Under the pieces are notes generated by a model. The model was not told the DNA's origin. It saw nothing but the letters and a program-made list of their open reading frames with translations, and ran no database searches. From NCBI RefSeq assembly GCF_026151205.1, contig NC_087084.1, positions 9,947,453 to 10,011,452 on the forward strand: a stretch of DNA of 64,000 nucleotides. The letters run 5' to 3'. Below, piece by piece: positions 49,918-61,921 of this stretch. This stretch comes from Bolinopsis microptera. Its lineage: Eukaryota > Ctenophora > Tentaculata > Lobata > Bolinopsidae. The translations under genes were made by a program, and so were the position numbers. The number at the start of each line of letters is the position of its first letter. The first letter of the stretch is position 1.

Positions 49918-50295
49918 TATTTACCCCCTATACTATTATATCCCCTTTATTGTTTTCCAGGCATTAAGACTCATCGAAAGTAGTTCAGCAGGTATATTTA
50001 AGTAAAAAACATTCTAATTCAATGCTAAAGATGACAGGAATAAGAAATAGTTATGTGGAGGTTTTTAAGAAATTTGCGCAAAATACGCGCCAGCATGTTA
50101 TACGAAATTAGGTAAAAAACCCAAAATCACCATATTCAGGTGCCTTAAAAACCATGTTAAAATTGAGTTAGAGATCTGAAACTTTGCAGTCTAGACCTTG
50201 TCCAAATCGACTGTAAAAAATTTCATGTTTCAGGAGTATCGGGAAGTGGGTTTTCTGGAACCCCTGTTTTACAACAGATTGTCGTGAAGTATATA
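49005..50295. mobile_element. inverted-repeat element, arms of about 330 bp
   Basis: cacgacaatctgtcgtaaaa ... gactcat (49005-49345) is complementary to 49970-50292. The right arm lies outside the Tc1/mariner-like element's end at 49917, so the two structures interlock, presumably by insertion or rearrangement. Confidence 0.7.
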
Positions 50296-50969
50296 GATGT
50301 ATATATGATGTCACTGAAGATTGCTGTTAACACATCCATGAAACTTATAGTTTGACGATAACATCGTTTACTTTGTACCGTTATTTCATGCTCCTAGCAA
50401 CAGCTAGTAGAGCCCTTTTTTCTATAAGAGAAGAAAACCAGTTGTTATATATATATATATTTCGTTGCTGTACTCCTACACATTAAAAGTCGGTGTTGAT
50501 TAGATCTTCGAAATTCTTTGCATCATTTATTAAACATCGTTATCTGAGATAAAATTGTTCTAAAAGCAACTGGAATATACACAAATCTTTAAAATAACTT
50601 ACAAACTAGGAAAGGAAAACAAATCTTAGGAAGACGTACAAAACTATGTGACTTAAAACGGTACAAAACTAAAACATACTGAGTAATAATCAAACGAAAA
50701 GAATGGCTGAGTACATCTTATCTAATCTATTAAAAATTAGTTTCTCGGAAAAGGCTAGATTTCTCTGAATCAAACAGTAAAAATATTTAAATAGTAATGA
50801 ATATAACACGTCTCTGATAGCAATATTGTAAACTAAACACGGGGTTATAGGCTCAGATCATGTTAAATAAAATAAATAAACTAAACACTAAGCTCCAGCG
50901 GATTTAAAAAGGATGTGGTTACTATATATATGATGTTTTTTAATAATATAAAAACCTAGCAACTTAGTT

Positions 50970-51026
50970 ACAAAGTGGTGACCAATGAACTCTGACAACT
51001 GGAATGGACACCAGAGGTTGGATACT
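50970..51026 (+). pseudogene. stray copy of a C-type-lectin exon end and donor
   Basis: caaagtggtgaccaatgaac ... gaggttgg matches 32690-32747, the end of exon 32641-32741 with its donor, with a 6-bp deletion. Just upstream, cctagcaacttagttac resembles the intron downstream of that exon (32788-32805), so the order is rearranged. Confidence 0.75.
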
Positions 51027-51086
51027 ATTGTAGGTTAATAACGTTTGTTGGTGGATGTATATTGTATCTTTATTTATTAGTGAAGT

Positions 51087-51147
51087 GCGTAATAATATAT
51101 CAATAAACCTTCCTATGAATCATAGGAAGGTTTATTGATATATTATT
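51087..51147. repeat. perfect hairpin
   Basis: taatatatcaataaaccttc and its complement surround a short centre. Confidence 0.8.
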
Positions 51148-51180
51148 ACGCAAAAGTATCAAATAGGAATCATAATAATA

Positions 51181-51330
51181 GTTTACCTGGGGACCTCGGG
51201 CTATTATGTTCATAAACATATTATGTTCATAAACATATTATGTTCATAAACAAGAGATTAGGCGGAATGACAGGCTGAGCGCGGCCCAGTAATGTTTATG
51301 AACATAAAAGCCTGAGGTCCCCAGGTAACG
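51181..51330. mobile_element. short inverted-repeat element (family of 4317)
   Basis: TTACCTGGGGACCTCGGGCT with its near complement at the other end, and attatgttcataaacat repeated inside. It is the most complete member of the dispersed family. Confidence 0.7.
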
Positions 51331-52160
51331 CCAAATAAAAGGCACACTCCCCAAATTGCGCGCATTGCTGTAACTTCATTCAAACTTCATGATATGAATC
51401 GAAGAAAATTATTTTGCAATTTATTCAGAGTCAATATATGCACTTATACAAATCACTTGGAATACTTTTGAAAGAGAATAACAAGCTCAAAAACGCTACT
51501 GACGTATTTCTCCATAAAAAGCACAATAGCGTGAGAAGCTTTTGTCGAGGTGCCTCGAAAGTGATCTTACGAGGCTCTTACGATTCCCCGTTCAATTTTG
51601 GTCGAAGAACGCGAACTTAATGCACAACCAAGGAAGTTATAGACATATTTCATACGTATCAAATTGGATGTGCTTTTGGCGGAGATATAATTAACGTGCG
51701 CCTTGACTGAATCAGAATCTGTTTCTTTTGTGGTGTATATGTATATGATGTGAGTGACAGGTGTAAAATGAAAAAAAGACATGAATGGCGGTTTTTCATA
51801 GGAATGTGTTGAAGTTTAAGTCCTGCCAGTTAATATTGTCAGGTTGGTGTTGAGCCTTCGTGATAGAATGCTTCAATCGGGATTTAATTGAGCCTAGTGA
51901 ACCTATTTTACCACGTGCATTCGAATGCTCAAGAAACGTATTCCATAGATTCGCCCCTTTATATGCAAAGAAGAAAAAACTACAAAACTACACGTGTCTA
52001 ATCAGTAGACTCTAATATTTGAGCACGTAAAGCATTCCATTAGAATTGGAGGCGAGCAGAAGACGCAGACCAGTCTGAGAAACTGCTAAACACTTCATAT
52101 GCTGAGATCTGTGGTTGAAGAACGCATAAACACACTCACCTGCGGGTAATATAGTAATAG
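51331..52160. other. unique non-coding sequence
   Basis: No supported gene or element is recognised. It lies inside the TIR interval. Confidence 0.3.
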
Positions 52161-52245
52161 TATAACTATATCTTACTATATATAAAGCGAGACGATATAT
52201 ATATATATTTTGTAGCTGTACTCCTACACATTAAAAGTCGGTGTT

Positions 52246-52830
52246 GATATATATATATCTGTGCCATTTTACTGACACCACGGCATCAACTTTAACGCGA
52301 CTTTCCGCATAACCCGTAAAAGATATACAACTGGAACTTTTTTGGCTGGGTCAAATGCTTTAATGGCCTTCAAATCAGCATGAAAAAATAAAAAATTGGC
52401 CAAGGAATAATTATTTTAGAGCCGAAAATTTGGACCCCCAAGTGGTGTCAAAAACGCCAATTAAATAGGTAATAATTATTTTAGTATTTTGAGTCTTGAC
52501 ACCGTTTAGGGTTATATTATACGGGTTCCTGCTAGTTATAGTAACTAGCAGGAACCCGTATAACCCTAAAATGGCGTCAAGACTCAAGAGACTAAAATAA
52601 TTATTACCTATTTAATTTGCGTTTTTGACACCACTTGGGGGTCCAAATTTTGGGCTCTAAAACTCCTATTCCTTGGCCAGTTTTTTATTTTTTCATGCTG
52701 ATTTGAAAAGCATAAAAGCATTTGACCCAGTCAAAAAAGTTTCAGTTGTATATCTTTTACGGTTTTTGCGGAAAGTCGCGTTAAAGTTGATGCCGTGGTG
52801 TCAGTAAAATGGCACAGATATATATATATA
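52246..52830. mobile_element. fold-back element, arms of about 280 bp
   Basis: Starts ctgtgccattttactgacac and ends with its complement; the arms meet at gctagttatagtaactagc (52531-52549). Flanked by TATATATA. A single diverged arm lies at 45112-45325. Confidence 0.85.
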
Positions 52831-53898
52831 ATATAATACTTTCAACACTACTATATAACAAATAATTTGAGATAACGATGTTTAATAAAATTATGCAAAG
52901 ACTTATTTCGAAGATCTAATCAACACCGACTTTTAATGTGTAGGAGTACAGCTACAAAATATATATATATATCGTCTCGCTTTATATATAGTAAGATTAC
53001 CATATATAATATAGTTTAGTATAGTAATAGTATAGTATACTGTATAGTTTAGAAATACAGTTGTCAAATCAAATAATCTGAAACATTTGACAGCAAATGG
53101 TACCCCTGCCAACTTCACGTTCTGTCGATGCGAAAAAACATATTTTGGGGTACAAAAGGCTTCAGGGGGTGGGACCAATAAACTGTAGGGGCGCAAAAAA
53201 AGACCTGACCTTTTTGAGAAATAGGTAAGTGTTTTAAGGGCGCCAAAAATTCAGGCGGGGGTTCTTGGGGGTCTCTGGGGTTGCAAGGGTTTCTGGGGGT
53301 TCCAGTGGCCGGGGGCAATGGTAGCGTTCCACACCCACTTCTCGACCACTAACCTGTCTTCATATCAAACAGTCTGACAGTTCCGTCTCTACTCCCCGTA
53401 ACCAGGTGGTCCTCTATAAAAGTGCCAGTCTCTACTTGTGCCTGGTGGCCGAAGAAGCTGGTGACTGTATCCTTCCCGTCTTCAGAGTACAAGTACACTC
53501 CACTTCCATCTGATTCGGAGGAGGAATGGTGTTTATAAGGATGAGGAATATTGTTTATGAGGAGGAGGAATAGTGTTTATAAGGAGGGGAATAGCGTTTA
53601 TAAAGAGTAATAATAATTGAAGCACAGAACTGAATATATAGGACTACTATTTCTAAAAGATAGATAAGAGAGGTTGTCTATACTTACTCTCTACAACGAA
53701 CTGATAAGAGTTGGGCAGGAATGCAGTAAAGTAGCACCCACTATCTACAGATATCCTTGTTTCCCCCGTATCCAGGTCCAGTATCATTGCACCTGAGCGT
53801 CCTCCTACAATTCCAAGTTTGCTGTCGTGAGATACTCCGCAGGAAAACATAGGCGCCCCGTAATTGTTTACCACCCCGTAAATGTAGCCACTGAAATA

Positions 53899-54280
53899 AA
53901 TTATCTAGGAGACCTCAAAAAATTGTAACCAACAAATCAGATAATGTGAGATCAGGTGACACATCAGATGGCTCACGGACAACTAGGAACCTTTCAATTT
54001 TACCTAGTTAACTAATTAACATGCAAGCTTGGGAAATCCAATCAGCTCCGACAATTAGGAACCAATCATGACATATCCCCGACAACTAGGAACCTCTGGA
54101 GATACCTAACATAATAATTACATACAGAATACATTACTCAATATCAATCTCATGGCCGAAATGAGAGGTTCCTAGTTGTCGGTCACCGGTTATCACCCCA
54201 ACAGAGTCTGATATCAGCTCCAGCTCTGTAACTCTGTATCTAGGAGACCTCAAAACATTGTAACCAACAAATCAGAAGAA
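53899..54280. repeat. direct and inverted repeats in a WD40-gene intron
   Basis: tatctaggagacctcaaaa, attgtaaccaacaaatcag occurs at 53900-53940 and 54237-54277. Between them ccgacaactaggaacctctg (54069) is complementary to gagaggttcctagttgtcgg (54163). Confidence 0.75.
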
Positions 54281-54607
54281 TAATAATACAGCGACAAGTT
54301 ATCCTAGCAAGTTTTATGGCAAGCTTAACCTACTCTTTTATAAGGTGCTCCGTGGCAGAGCTCGGATCTGAGCAGTTCCACACAAAAGCCTTGCTCAGGT
54401 GATCGTTCGTCATGTTCCTACACTCGGTCACTAGGAACTTGCTGCCATCAGGTGTTATCTTCAGATCAGTGGTGGAACCATCCTCACTCTTTAGCACTGA
54501 GGTGGTTCTACATCAGCTGTGTTGAAATGTTAAAATTAAACTAGTCAATATTGCCAAAACTTCCTAAACACAATGAAATATTTTATAAACTACAACAAGA
54601 GACATAC

Positions 54608-55664
54608 CCTCATAAGATTTCAGTAGTTCCAGCTGGAGGTTATAGACGAGAACTCCCATTCTTGAGTTTAAAAACAGACACTCCCCATCAGGATGGAACT
54701 CTCCTTTAGATCTGTCGAAACCCCCGAATTCTACAGACCTGACCACCTTGAGATCCGTGGAGTCCCACAGTCTGCATTGGTTATCTGTGACTGTAGCGAA
54801 CAGTTCCTCCCCTACACTGAACCCTACCCACTGCACCTCCTCATCTAGCTCCTGTTTACAGGCGTCTACATCTCCAGAGGAGGGCAGGCTCCATATAATA
54901 CTTTGGTCGCTACCAGAGGAGAGGATCATTCTACTTACCCCCGGCACTGTGGAAATCTTGTTAACACGATAAGAGTGTCCCTTCAGTTCCCCAACCTTCT
55001 CACTCTCCTTGTTGTAGATCTTGATACTCTGAGAATCCCACTCAGCACAGTAGATCAGAACCCCGTCCACACTGTACTTCACACTCGTCACTCCCACATT
55101 GGCACGCGTCCACCCACTCGGACGAGGCAGCTCCACTTTCCTCAGTATCTGCAGACCCTGCTCTGTTATCTCCCACTCAACTACCTCCAAATTATTGTTA
55201 CCTGATATAACTAGACTCTCTGTCAGGTGACTGTCTACACAATTTATATATCTACTGTCATCTGATCTACTGAAGAGTTTCTCCCCGGAGTCAGGGTCCC
55301 ACACAGCAAGGTACCCTCTGTGTGAGCTGATGAGTTTGTGGGTAGCCGTGTTGTATGAGTGATGGTAGCAATTGTCCTCGCACCCCCAGCTCCTCACTAG
55401 ACTCAAGTTCTCTGGATCCAGCACCATGTACTTGTTACTGTAGGAAGAATATTTTGCTTTCCTGGGGTTCCCGGACCCTGCGATAACCAGCCCTGCTCTG
55501 TCAGTTCCAAGCCAGGCAATACAGCAGTAGCCCTCTCCCGCCTCACTGCTGCACTTGTGGGCCCCGGAGTCCACATCGTAAGAGTGCACTACTCCCTCCC
55601 CATCTCCCACAAATAGGGTCTCCTCCCCCTCTGCTAGGTGGACTGACTGGGCACTCACTGGCAC
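54608..55664 (-). CDS. WD40 propeller segment of the NACHT/WD40 gene
   Basis: An intact open stretch of about 350 residues: LFVGDGEGVVHSYDVDSG, LVISGNNNLEVVEW, VGELKGHSYRVNKIS, MILSSGSDQSIIWSL, ELFATVTDNQCRLWDSTDL, ending SYEG with donor gtatgt at 54607. The absence of stops over this length shows that selection acted until recently. Confidence 0.8.
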
Positions 55665-55837
55665 TCGTATATACCAGCGTGGGATTCAGCTGCTATCACA
55701 ACAACATCTTTTGCTACCGAAGAGGCTACACAGTCCACACCTGAAGAGGGGATCTTCACGGAGATAGGGTCATCAGCAGCAGGAATGTTAGCCCAGAAGA
55801 AGGGGTACCCAACCTGAGGCTCCGGAGCAGACAGGAG

Positions 55838-58800
55838 CAGAGTGTCCTGACTTACTACGGAGGTAGGGGCCTGGTTAGTGGCCATGTTGTACAGGAGCAG
55901 AGTGTCCTGACTTACTACGGAGGTAGGGGCCTGGTTAGTAGCCATGTTATACAGGAGCAGAGTGTCCTGACTTACTACGGAGGTAGGGGCCTGGTTAGTA
56001 GCCATGTTGTACGCGAACTGAGGAGCAGACAGGAGCAGAGTGTCCTGACTTACTACGGAGGTAGGGGCCTGGTTAGTGGCCATGTTGTACAGGAGCAGAG
56101 TGTCCTGACTTACTACGGAGGTAGGGGCCTGGTTAGTAGCCATGTTGTACAGGAGCAGAGTGTCCTGACTTACTACGGAGGTAGGGGCCTGGTTAGTAGC
56201 CATGTTTTACAGGAGCAGAGTGTCCTGACTTACTACGGAGGTAGGGGCCTGGTTAGTAGCCATGTTGTACAGGAGCAGAGTGTCCTGACTTACTACGGAG
56301 GTAGGGGCCTGGTTAGTAGCCATGTTGTACAGGAGCAGAGTGTCCTGACTTACTACGGAGGTAGGGGCCTGGTTAGTAGCCATGTTGTACGCGAACTGAG
56401 GAGCAGACAGGAGCAGAGTGTCCTGACTTACTACGGAGGTAGGGGCCTGGTTAGTAGCCATGTTGTACAGGAGCAGAGTGTCCTGACTTACTACGGAGGT
56501 AGGGGCCTGGTTAGTAGCCATGTTGTACAGGAGCAGAGTGTCCTGACTTACTACGGAGGTAGGGGCCTGGTTAGTAGCCATGTTGTACAGGAGCAGAGTG
56601 TCCTGACTTACTACGGAGGTAGGGGCCTGGTTAGTAGCCATGTTGTACAGGAGCAGAGTGTCCTGACTTACTACGGAGGTAGGGGCCTGGTTAGTAGCCA
56701 TGTTGTACGCGAACTGAGGAGCAGACAGGAGCAGAGTGTCCTGACTTACTACGGAGGTAGGGGCCTGGTTAGTAGCCATGTTGTACAGGAGCAGAGTGTC
56801 CTGACTTACTACGGAGGTAGGGGCCTGGTTAGTAGCCATGTTGTACAGGAGCAGAGTGTCCTGACTTACTACGGAGCTAGGGGCCTGGTTAGTAGCCATG
56901 TTGTACAGGAGCAGAGTGTCCTGACTTACTACGGAGGTAGGGGCCTGGTTAGTAGCCATGTTGTACAGGAGCAGAGTGTCCTGACTTACTACGGAGGTAG
57001 GGGCCTGGTTAGTAGCCATGTTGTACAGGAGCAGAGTGTCCTGACTTACTACGGAGGTAGGGGCCTGGTTAGTAGCCATGTTGTACAGGAGCAGAGTGTC
57101 CTGACTTACTACGGAGCTAGGGGCCTGGTTAGTAGCCATGTTGTACAGGAGCAGAGTGTCCTGACTTACTACGGAGGTAGGGGCCTGGTTAGTAGCCATG
57201 TTGTACGCGAACTGAGGAGCAGACAGGAGCAGAGTGTCCTGACTTACTACGGAGGTAGGGGCCTGGTTAGTAGCCATGTTGTACAGGAGCAGAGTGTCCT
57301 GACTTACTACGGAGGTAGGGGCCTGGTTAGTAGCCATGTTGTACAGGAGCAGAGTGTCCTGACTTACTACGGAGCTAGGGGCCTGGTTAGTAGCCATGTT
57401 GTACAGGAGCAGAGTGTCCTGACTTACTACGGAGGTAGGGGCCTGGTTAGTAGCCATGTTGTACAGGAGCAGAGTGTCCTGACTTACTACGGAGGTAGGG
57501 GCCTGGTTAGTAGCCATGTTGTACAGGAGCAGAGTGTCCTGACTTACTACGGAGGTAGGGGCCTGGTTAGTGGCCATGTTGTACAGGAGCAGAGTGTCCT
57601 GACTTACTACGGAGGTAGGGGCCTGGTTAGTAGCCATGTTGTACAGGAGCAGAGTGTCCTGACTTACTACGGAGGTAGGGGCCTGGTTAGTGGCCATGTT
57701 GTACAGGAGCAGAGTGTCCTGACTTACTACGGAGGTAGGGGCCTGGTTAGTAGCCATGTTGTAAAGGAGCAGAGTGTCCTGACTTACTACGGAGGTAGGG
57801 GCCTGGTTAGTGGCCATGTTGTACAGGAGCAGAGTGTCCTGACTTACTACGGAGCTAGGGGCCCTGGTTAGTAGCCATGTTGTACAGGAGCAGAGTGTCC
57901 TGACTTACTACGGAGGTAGGGGCCTGGTTAGTAGCCATGTTGTACAGGAGCAGAGTGTCCTGACTTACTACGGAGGTAGGGGCCTGGTTAGTAGCCATGT
58001 TGTACAGGAGCAGAGTGTCCTGACTTACTACGGAGGTAGGGGCCTGGTTAGTGGCCATGTTGTACAGGAGCAGAGTGTCCTGACTTACTACGGAGGTAGG
58101 GGCCTGGTTAGTAGCCATGTTGTACGCGAGCAGAGTTTCCTGACTTACTACGGAGGTAGGGGCCTGGTTAGTGGCCATGTTGTACGCGAACTGAGGAGCA
58201 GACAGGAGCAGAGTGTCCTGACTTACTACGGAGGTAGGGGCCTGGTTAGTGGCCATGTTGTACAGGAGCAGAGTGTCCTGACTTACTACGGAGGTAGGGG
58301 CCTGGTTAGTAGCCATGTTGTTCAGGAGCAGAGTGTCCTGACTTACTACGGAGGTAGGGGCCTGGTTAGTGGCCATGTTGTACAGGAGCAGAGTGTCCTG
58401 ACTTACTACGGAGGTAGGGGCCTGGTTAGTGGCCATGTTGTACAGGAGCAGAGTGTCCTGACTTACTACAGAGCTAGGGGCCTGGTTAGTAGCCATGTTG
58501 TACAGGAGCAGAGTGTCCTGACTTACTACGGAGGTAGGGGCCTGGTTAGTAGCCATGTTGTACAGGAGCAGAGTGTCCTGACTTACTACGGAGGTAGGGG
58601 CCTGGTTAGTGGCCATGTTGTACAGGAGCAGAGTGTCCTGACTTACTACGGAGGTAGGGGCCTGGTTAGTAGCCATGTTGTACAGGAGCAGAGTGTCCTG
58701 ACTTACTACGGAGGTAGGGGCCTGGTTAGTAGCCATGTTGTACAGGAGCAGAGTGTCCTGACTTACTACGGAGGTAGGGGCCTGGTTAGTAGCCATGTTG

Positions 58801-59885
58801 TACAGGAGCAGAGTGTCCTGACTTACTACGGAGGTAGGGGCCTGGTTAGTAGCCATGTTGTACAGGAGCAGAGTGTCCTGACTTACTACGGAGGTAGGGG
58901 CCTGGTTAGTGGCCATGTTGTACGCGAACTGAGGAGCAGACAGGAGCAGAGTGTCCTGACTTACTACGGAGGTAGGGGCCTGGTTAGTGGCCATGTTGTA
59001 CGCGAACTGAGGAGCAGACAGGAGCAGAGTGTCCTGACTTACTACGGAGGTAGGGGCCTGGTTAGTAGCCATGTTGTACGGCGTACGCGAACTGAGGAGC
59101 AGACAGGAGCAGAGTGTCCTGACTTACTACGGAGGTAGGGGCCTGGTTAGTGGCCATGTTGTACAGGAGCAGAGTGTCCTGACTTACTACAGAGCTAGGG
59201 GCCTGGTTAGTAGCCATGTTGTACGCGAGCAGAGTGTCCTGACTTACTACGGAGGTAGGGGCCTGGTTAGTAGCCATGTTGTACAGGAGCAGAGTGTCCT
59301 GACTTACTACGGAGGTAGGGGCCTGGTTAGTGGCCATGTTGTACAGGAGCAGAGTGTCCTGACTTACTACAGAGCTAGGGGCCTGGTTAGTAGCCATGTT
59401 GTACAGGAGCAGAGTGTCCTGACTTACTACGGAGGTAGGGGCCTGGTTAGTGGCCATGTTGTACAGGAGCAGAGTGTCCTGACTTACTACGGAGGTAGGG
59501 GCCTGGTTAGTAGCCATGTTGTACAGGAGCAGAGTGTCCTGACTTACTACGGAGGTAGGGGCCTGGTTAGTGGCCATGTTGTACAGGAGCAGAGTGTCCT
59601 GACTTACTACAGAGCTAGGGGCCTGGTTAGTAGCCATGTTGTACAGGAGCAGAGTGTCCTGACTTACTACGGAGGTAGGGGCCTGGTTAGTGGCCATGTT
59701 GTACAGGAGCAGAGTGTCCTGACTTACTACGGAGGTAGGGGGCCTGGTTAGTGGCCATGTTGTACAGGAGCAGAGTGTCCTGACTTACTACGGAGGTAGG
59801 GGCCTGGTTAGTGGCCATGTTGTACAGGAGCAGAGTGTCCTGACTTACTACGGAGGTAGGGGCCTGGTTAGTAGCCATGTTGTAC
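55838..59885 (-). repeat. 60-bp repeat array in the NACHT/WD40 gene, about 65 copies
   Basis: Each unit encodes YNMATNQAPTSVVSQDTLLL (20 residues); about eight units are extended by SAPQFAY (21 bp). The single ancestral sequence is visible at the edges: PQFAYNMATNQ upstream and SQDTLLLSAPEPQVGYPFF downstream. Each unit holds the string tccgta/gtaagtcagg, a perfect splice-donor consensus. Variants are mostly silent or T/S. Frame breaks: an extra base near 57862 and near 59740, an extra 7 bases near 59080, and a TAA near 56205. Confidence 0.92.
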
Positions 59886-59889
59886 GCGA

Positions 59890-61037
59890 ACTGAGGGAAC
59901 TCCTTGATACCCGGTGTGTAGAGCTGGACAAACTTAGCCCACAGTTTAAAGGCTGACTTGTCTAGTGCGTTGGGAGCAGCTTCTATTGCTGACATGTACT
60001 CATTGTTAAGATTGTTATGCTGGTTAAACAGGATCCGCTCTCTTACAAAGTAGATATTCCTCAGCGTGAGTTTGAAAGTATCAAAAGACTGAGTAACTCT
60101 TGCCATCTCTACTTGGTGATGCACAATTTGGTTGAGTACGTGCTCGTAATAATCTGGAGTTCTCGCCTGAGGTTGGCTGCAGAGTTGGGGTTGGATGATC
60201 ACCATGAAGAAGTCGCAGAACCACTGGTGGGTGTTTTGGGAGAATGTATCGTCCAGAAACTTATCCCTGATAGTGTATTTAAGCTGGTCGTGGAAGAACC
60301 TGAGGTAACCCCCACCCCCGGCCGCTAGAAAACTACTGACAGAGTCGTATATCCTGGAGAAAGAAGACTCATTGAGGAAACCTCCTTTCTCTCCCTGAAC
60401 CATCTCCTCTTTGAACCTCAGTAGGTCATTAATCTGGTTCTCCAGCAGTCCGTCTTTAGACAGACATATCAGTCCACACACGTCCTCCGTGAACTGCTTA
60501 CCGTACTCCCCCGACCACTCGTCTACCAGGAAACTAAACAGCCCTGTTATTTTGTCAGGGAAGGAAGATATGTACTCTGAAACCTTCTCAAAGATCCCAA
60601 ACTTCCTCAGAGCCTCGCAGGCTGCAATGAGAAACAAAGGAGATGAGCTTTTAGAGAGGAGAACTTGAATCTGGTTTCCCAACAGTCTGTCGTCGTAATT
60701 AGTGAGCTTTTTGTTGTACCTCTCCAGTGTTATGTTCACCATGTCTATCAGATCTTCTTGGGACATTTGTGAGACTTCAAGTGACCGTGAGTGTTTGCAT
60801 GATATCATAGCGTTCTTGTAAGTGTTGTTTTCTTCCGTAAGGGTGGATATGATAAACCTCAAGTTGGGAGCCCCCTCGTCTCTAATCATCCACCACATGT
60901 CCCATGCTCCCAGACTGTTATGGAACTGGTTCACAGCGTCTACAATTATTACAAACTTACTCCCTCGATACTGCTCTGCTGTGCTCATGATGAAGGAGTG
61001 ATGCTCTTGCTTCAGGTCAGTGATGGATTCTGGCGGA
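59890..61037 (-). CDS. NACHT C-terminal half and helical region
   Basis: Open stretch reading SDETAGDHISSDPPESITDL, MSTAEQYRGSKFVIIVDAVN (Walker B), DLIDMVNITLERYNKKL, SSPLFLIAACEALRKFG, FLVDEWSGEYGKQF, LLRFKEEM, FFHDQLKYTIRDKFLDD and LTLRNIYFVRERIL. This is the winged-helix and helical-bundle order found after NACHT domains. It continues without break into the repeat array. Confidence 0.8.
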
Positions 61038-61772
61038 TCAGATGATATGTGATCTCCCGCGGTCTCGTCTGAAAGTTCTTAAATTTACATGTAGTCTCCT
61101 GAGAAACTTCTCTAGCAGATTGGAGCCCGGGCAGGAATCAACTGCATGCACAAACACGAAATCGTCTTTACCTTTACAGTCGATAGTCCGTTGAGCCACA
61201 GCAGCCAGTAACCCTGACTTACCACAACCTGTGTCCCCGTGCAGTATCAGCGTGTGTTCACCTTCAGTACTTTTAGTGTGTTCAAACGTCTCCTCTGCCA
61301 TTTCTGTCCTCCCAACAAACGTTGATGCTTTTAATTTAATGGCATTCTCATGCTGAATTGTGTCAAAAAGATAACCGTCAAGGTTGCTTGCATCAGGCAC
61401 AATGAAGTTCATTTTTATAGCCGTCAACAGATCTCGCTCAACTTTTTGCGCGAACTCGCCCAAGTTGCAGGTGTAGCCGACCCCGAAGCTCTTAGCATTC
61501 TCCCTTTTGTTAGTGTAGTAAGCTTGTTTATAATCAGCACTATAATCAGAGTACAACATGTGAGACTGGTCTTTCAGGAAGGCATCTAGCTCGTCTTTAT
61601 CCTTAGCATAGGCTCCAGCCTTGTCAATAAGAGTGTACTGATGTTTCAGTTTGGGATCCAGAACTTCTTCAGCTGTGTACTCGAAATCAAACACCCACCT
61701 CAGCTCGTCCCCACTCAGCTTCTCCTGTGCTGCAGGGGTGAACTGGCGGTGATAGAAGAACACAGTCGGGTA
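61038..61772 (-). CDS. NACHT N-terminal half with Walker A
   Basis: Open stretch from VFFYHRQFTPAAQEKLSG to FLRRLHVNLR. It contains KASTFVGRTEM and HGDTGCGKSGLLAAVAQR (Walker A). At its 5' edge it is cut by a MITE; the codons on the two sides (PPYPT and VFFYHR) join exactly if the element and one duplication are ignored. Confidence 0.8.
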   Translation of the reverse strand, partial: YPTVFFYHRQFTPAAQEKLSGDELRWVFDFEYTAEEVLDPKLKHQYTLIDKAGAYAKDKDELDAFLKDQSHMLYSDYSADYKQAYYTNKRENAKSFGVGYTCNLGEFAQKVERDLLTAIKMNFIVPDASNLDGYLFDTIQHENAIKLKASTFVGRTEMAEETFEHTKSTEGEHTLILHGDTGCGKSGLLAAVAQRTIDCKGKDDFVFVHAVDSCPGSNLLEKFLRRLHVNLRTFRRDRGRSHII

Positions 61773-61921
61773 CAGGGACAAAAGGATTTCGCGATTATTT
61801 TGGCCAAAAATCGCGGTACCGCGAAATTTAACAGGCTATACATTAAACTATACATAAAATTTGTCGCGGAGAATGGGAAATTTCGCGATTTCGTACATGC
61901 CGCGAAATCCTTTTGTCCCTG
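61773..61921. mobile_element. hAT-type MITE inserted in coding sequence
   Basis: 149 bp with perfect ends CAGGGACAAAAGGATTTCGC and complement, flanked by the 8-bp direct repeat GTCGGGTA (61765-61772 and 61922-61929), the size expected for hAT elements. It interrupts the NACHT/WD40 reading frame. Confidence 0.92.

Larger units (their letters stand above)
50447..52970. mobile_element. TIR element carrying a host exon fragment
   Basis: About 100-bp inverted ends (ctgtactcctacacattaaa, agtcggtgttgattagatct) at 50447-50550 and 52868-52970, flanked by TA repeats. The interval contains a hairpin (51087-51147), a short dispersed element (51181-51330), a copy of a C-type-lectin exon piece (50970-51026) and a fold-back element (52246-52830). 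No transposase is seen. Confidence 0.6.

Noticed and set aside
61066-61085. 20-base intron (gtaaat ... tttcag) in the NACHT region
   Set aside because: The signals look right but the join does not give the needed phase. A 1-bp shift explains the break better.
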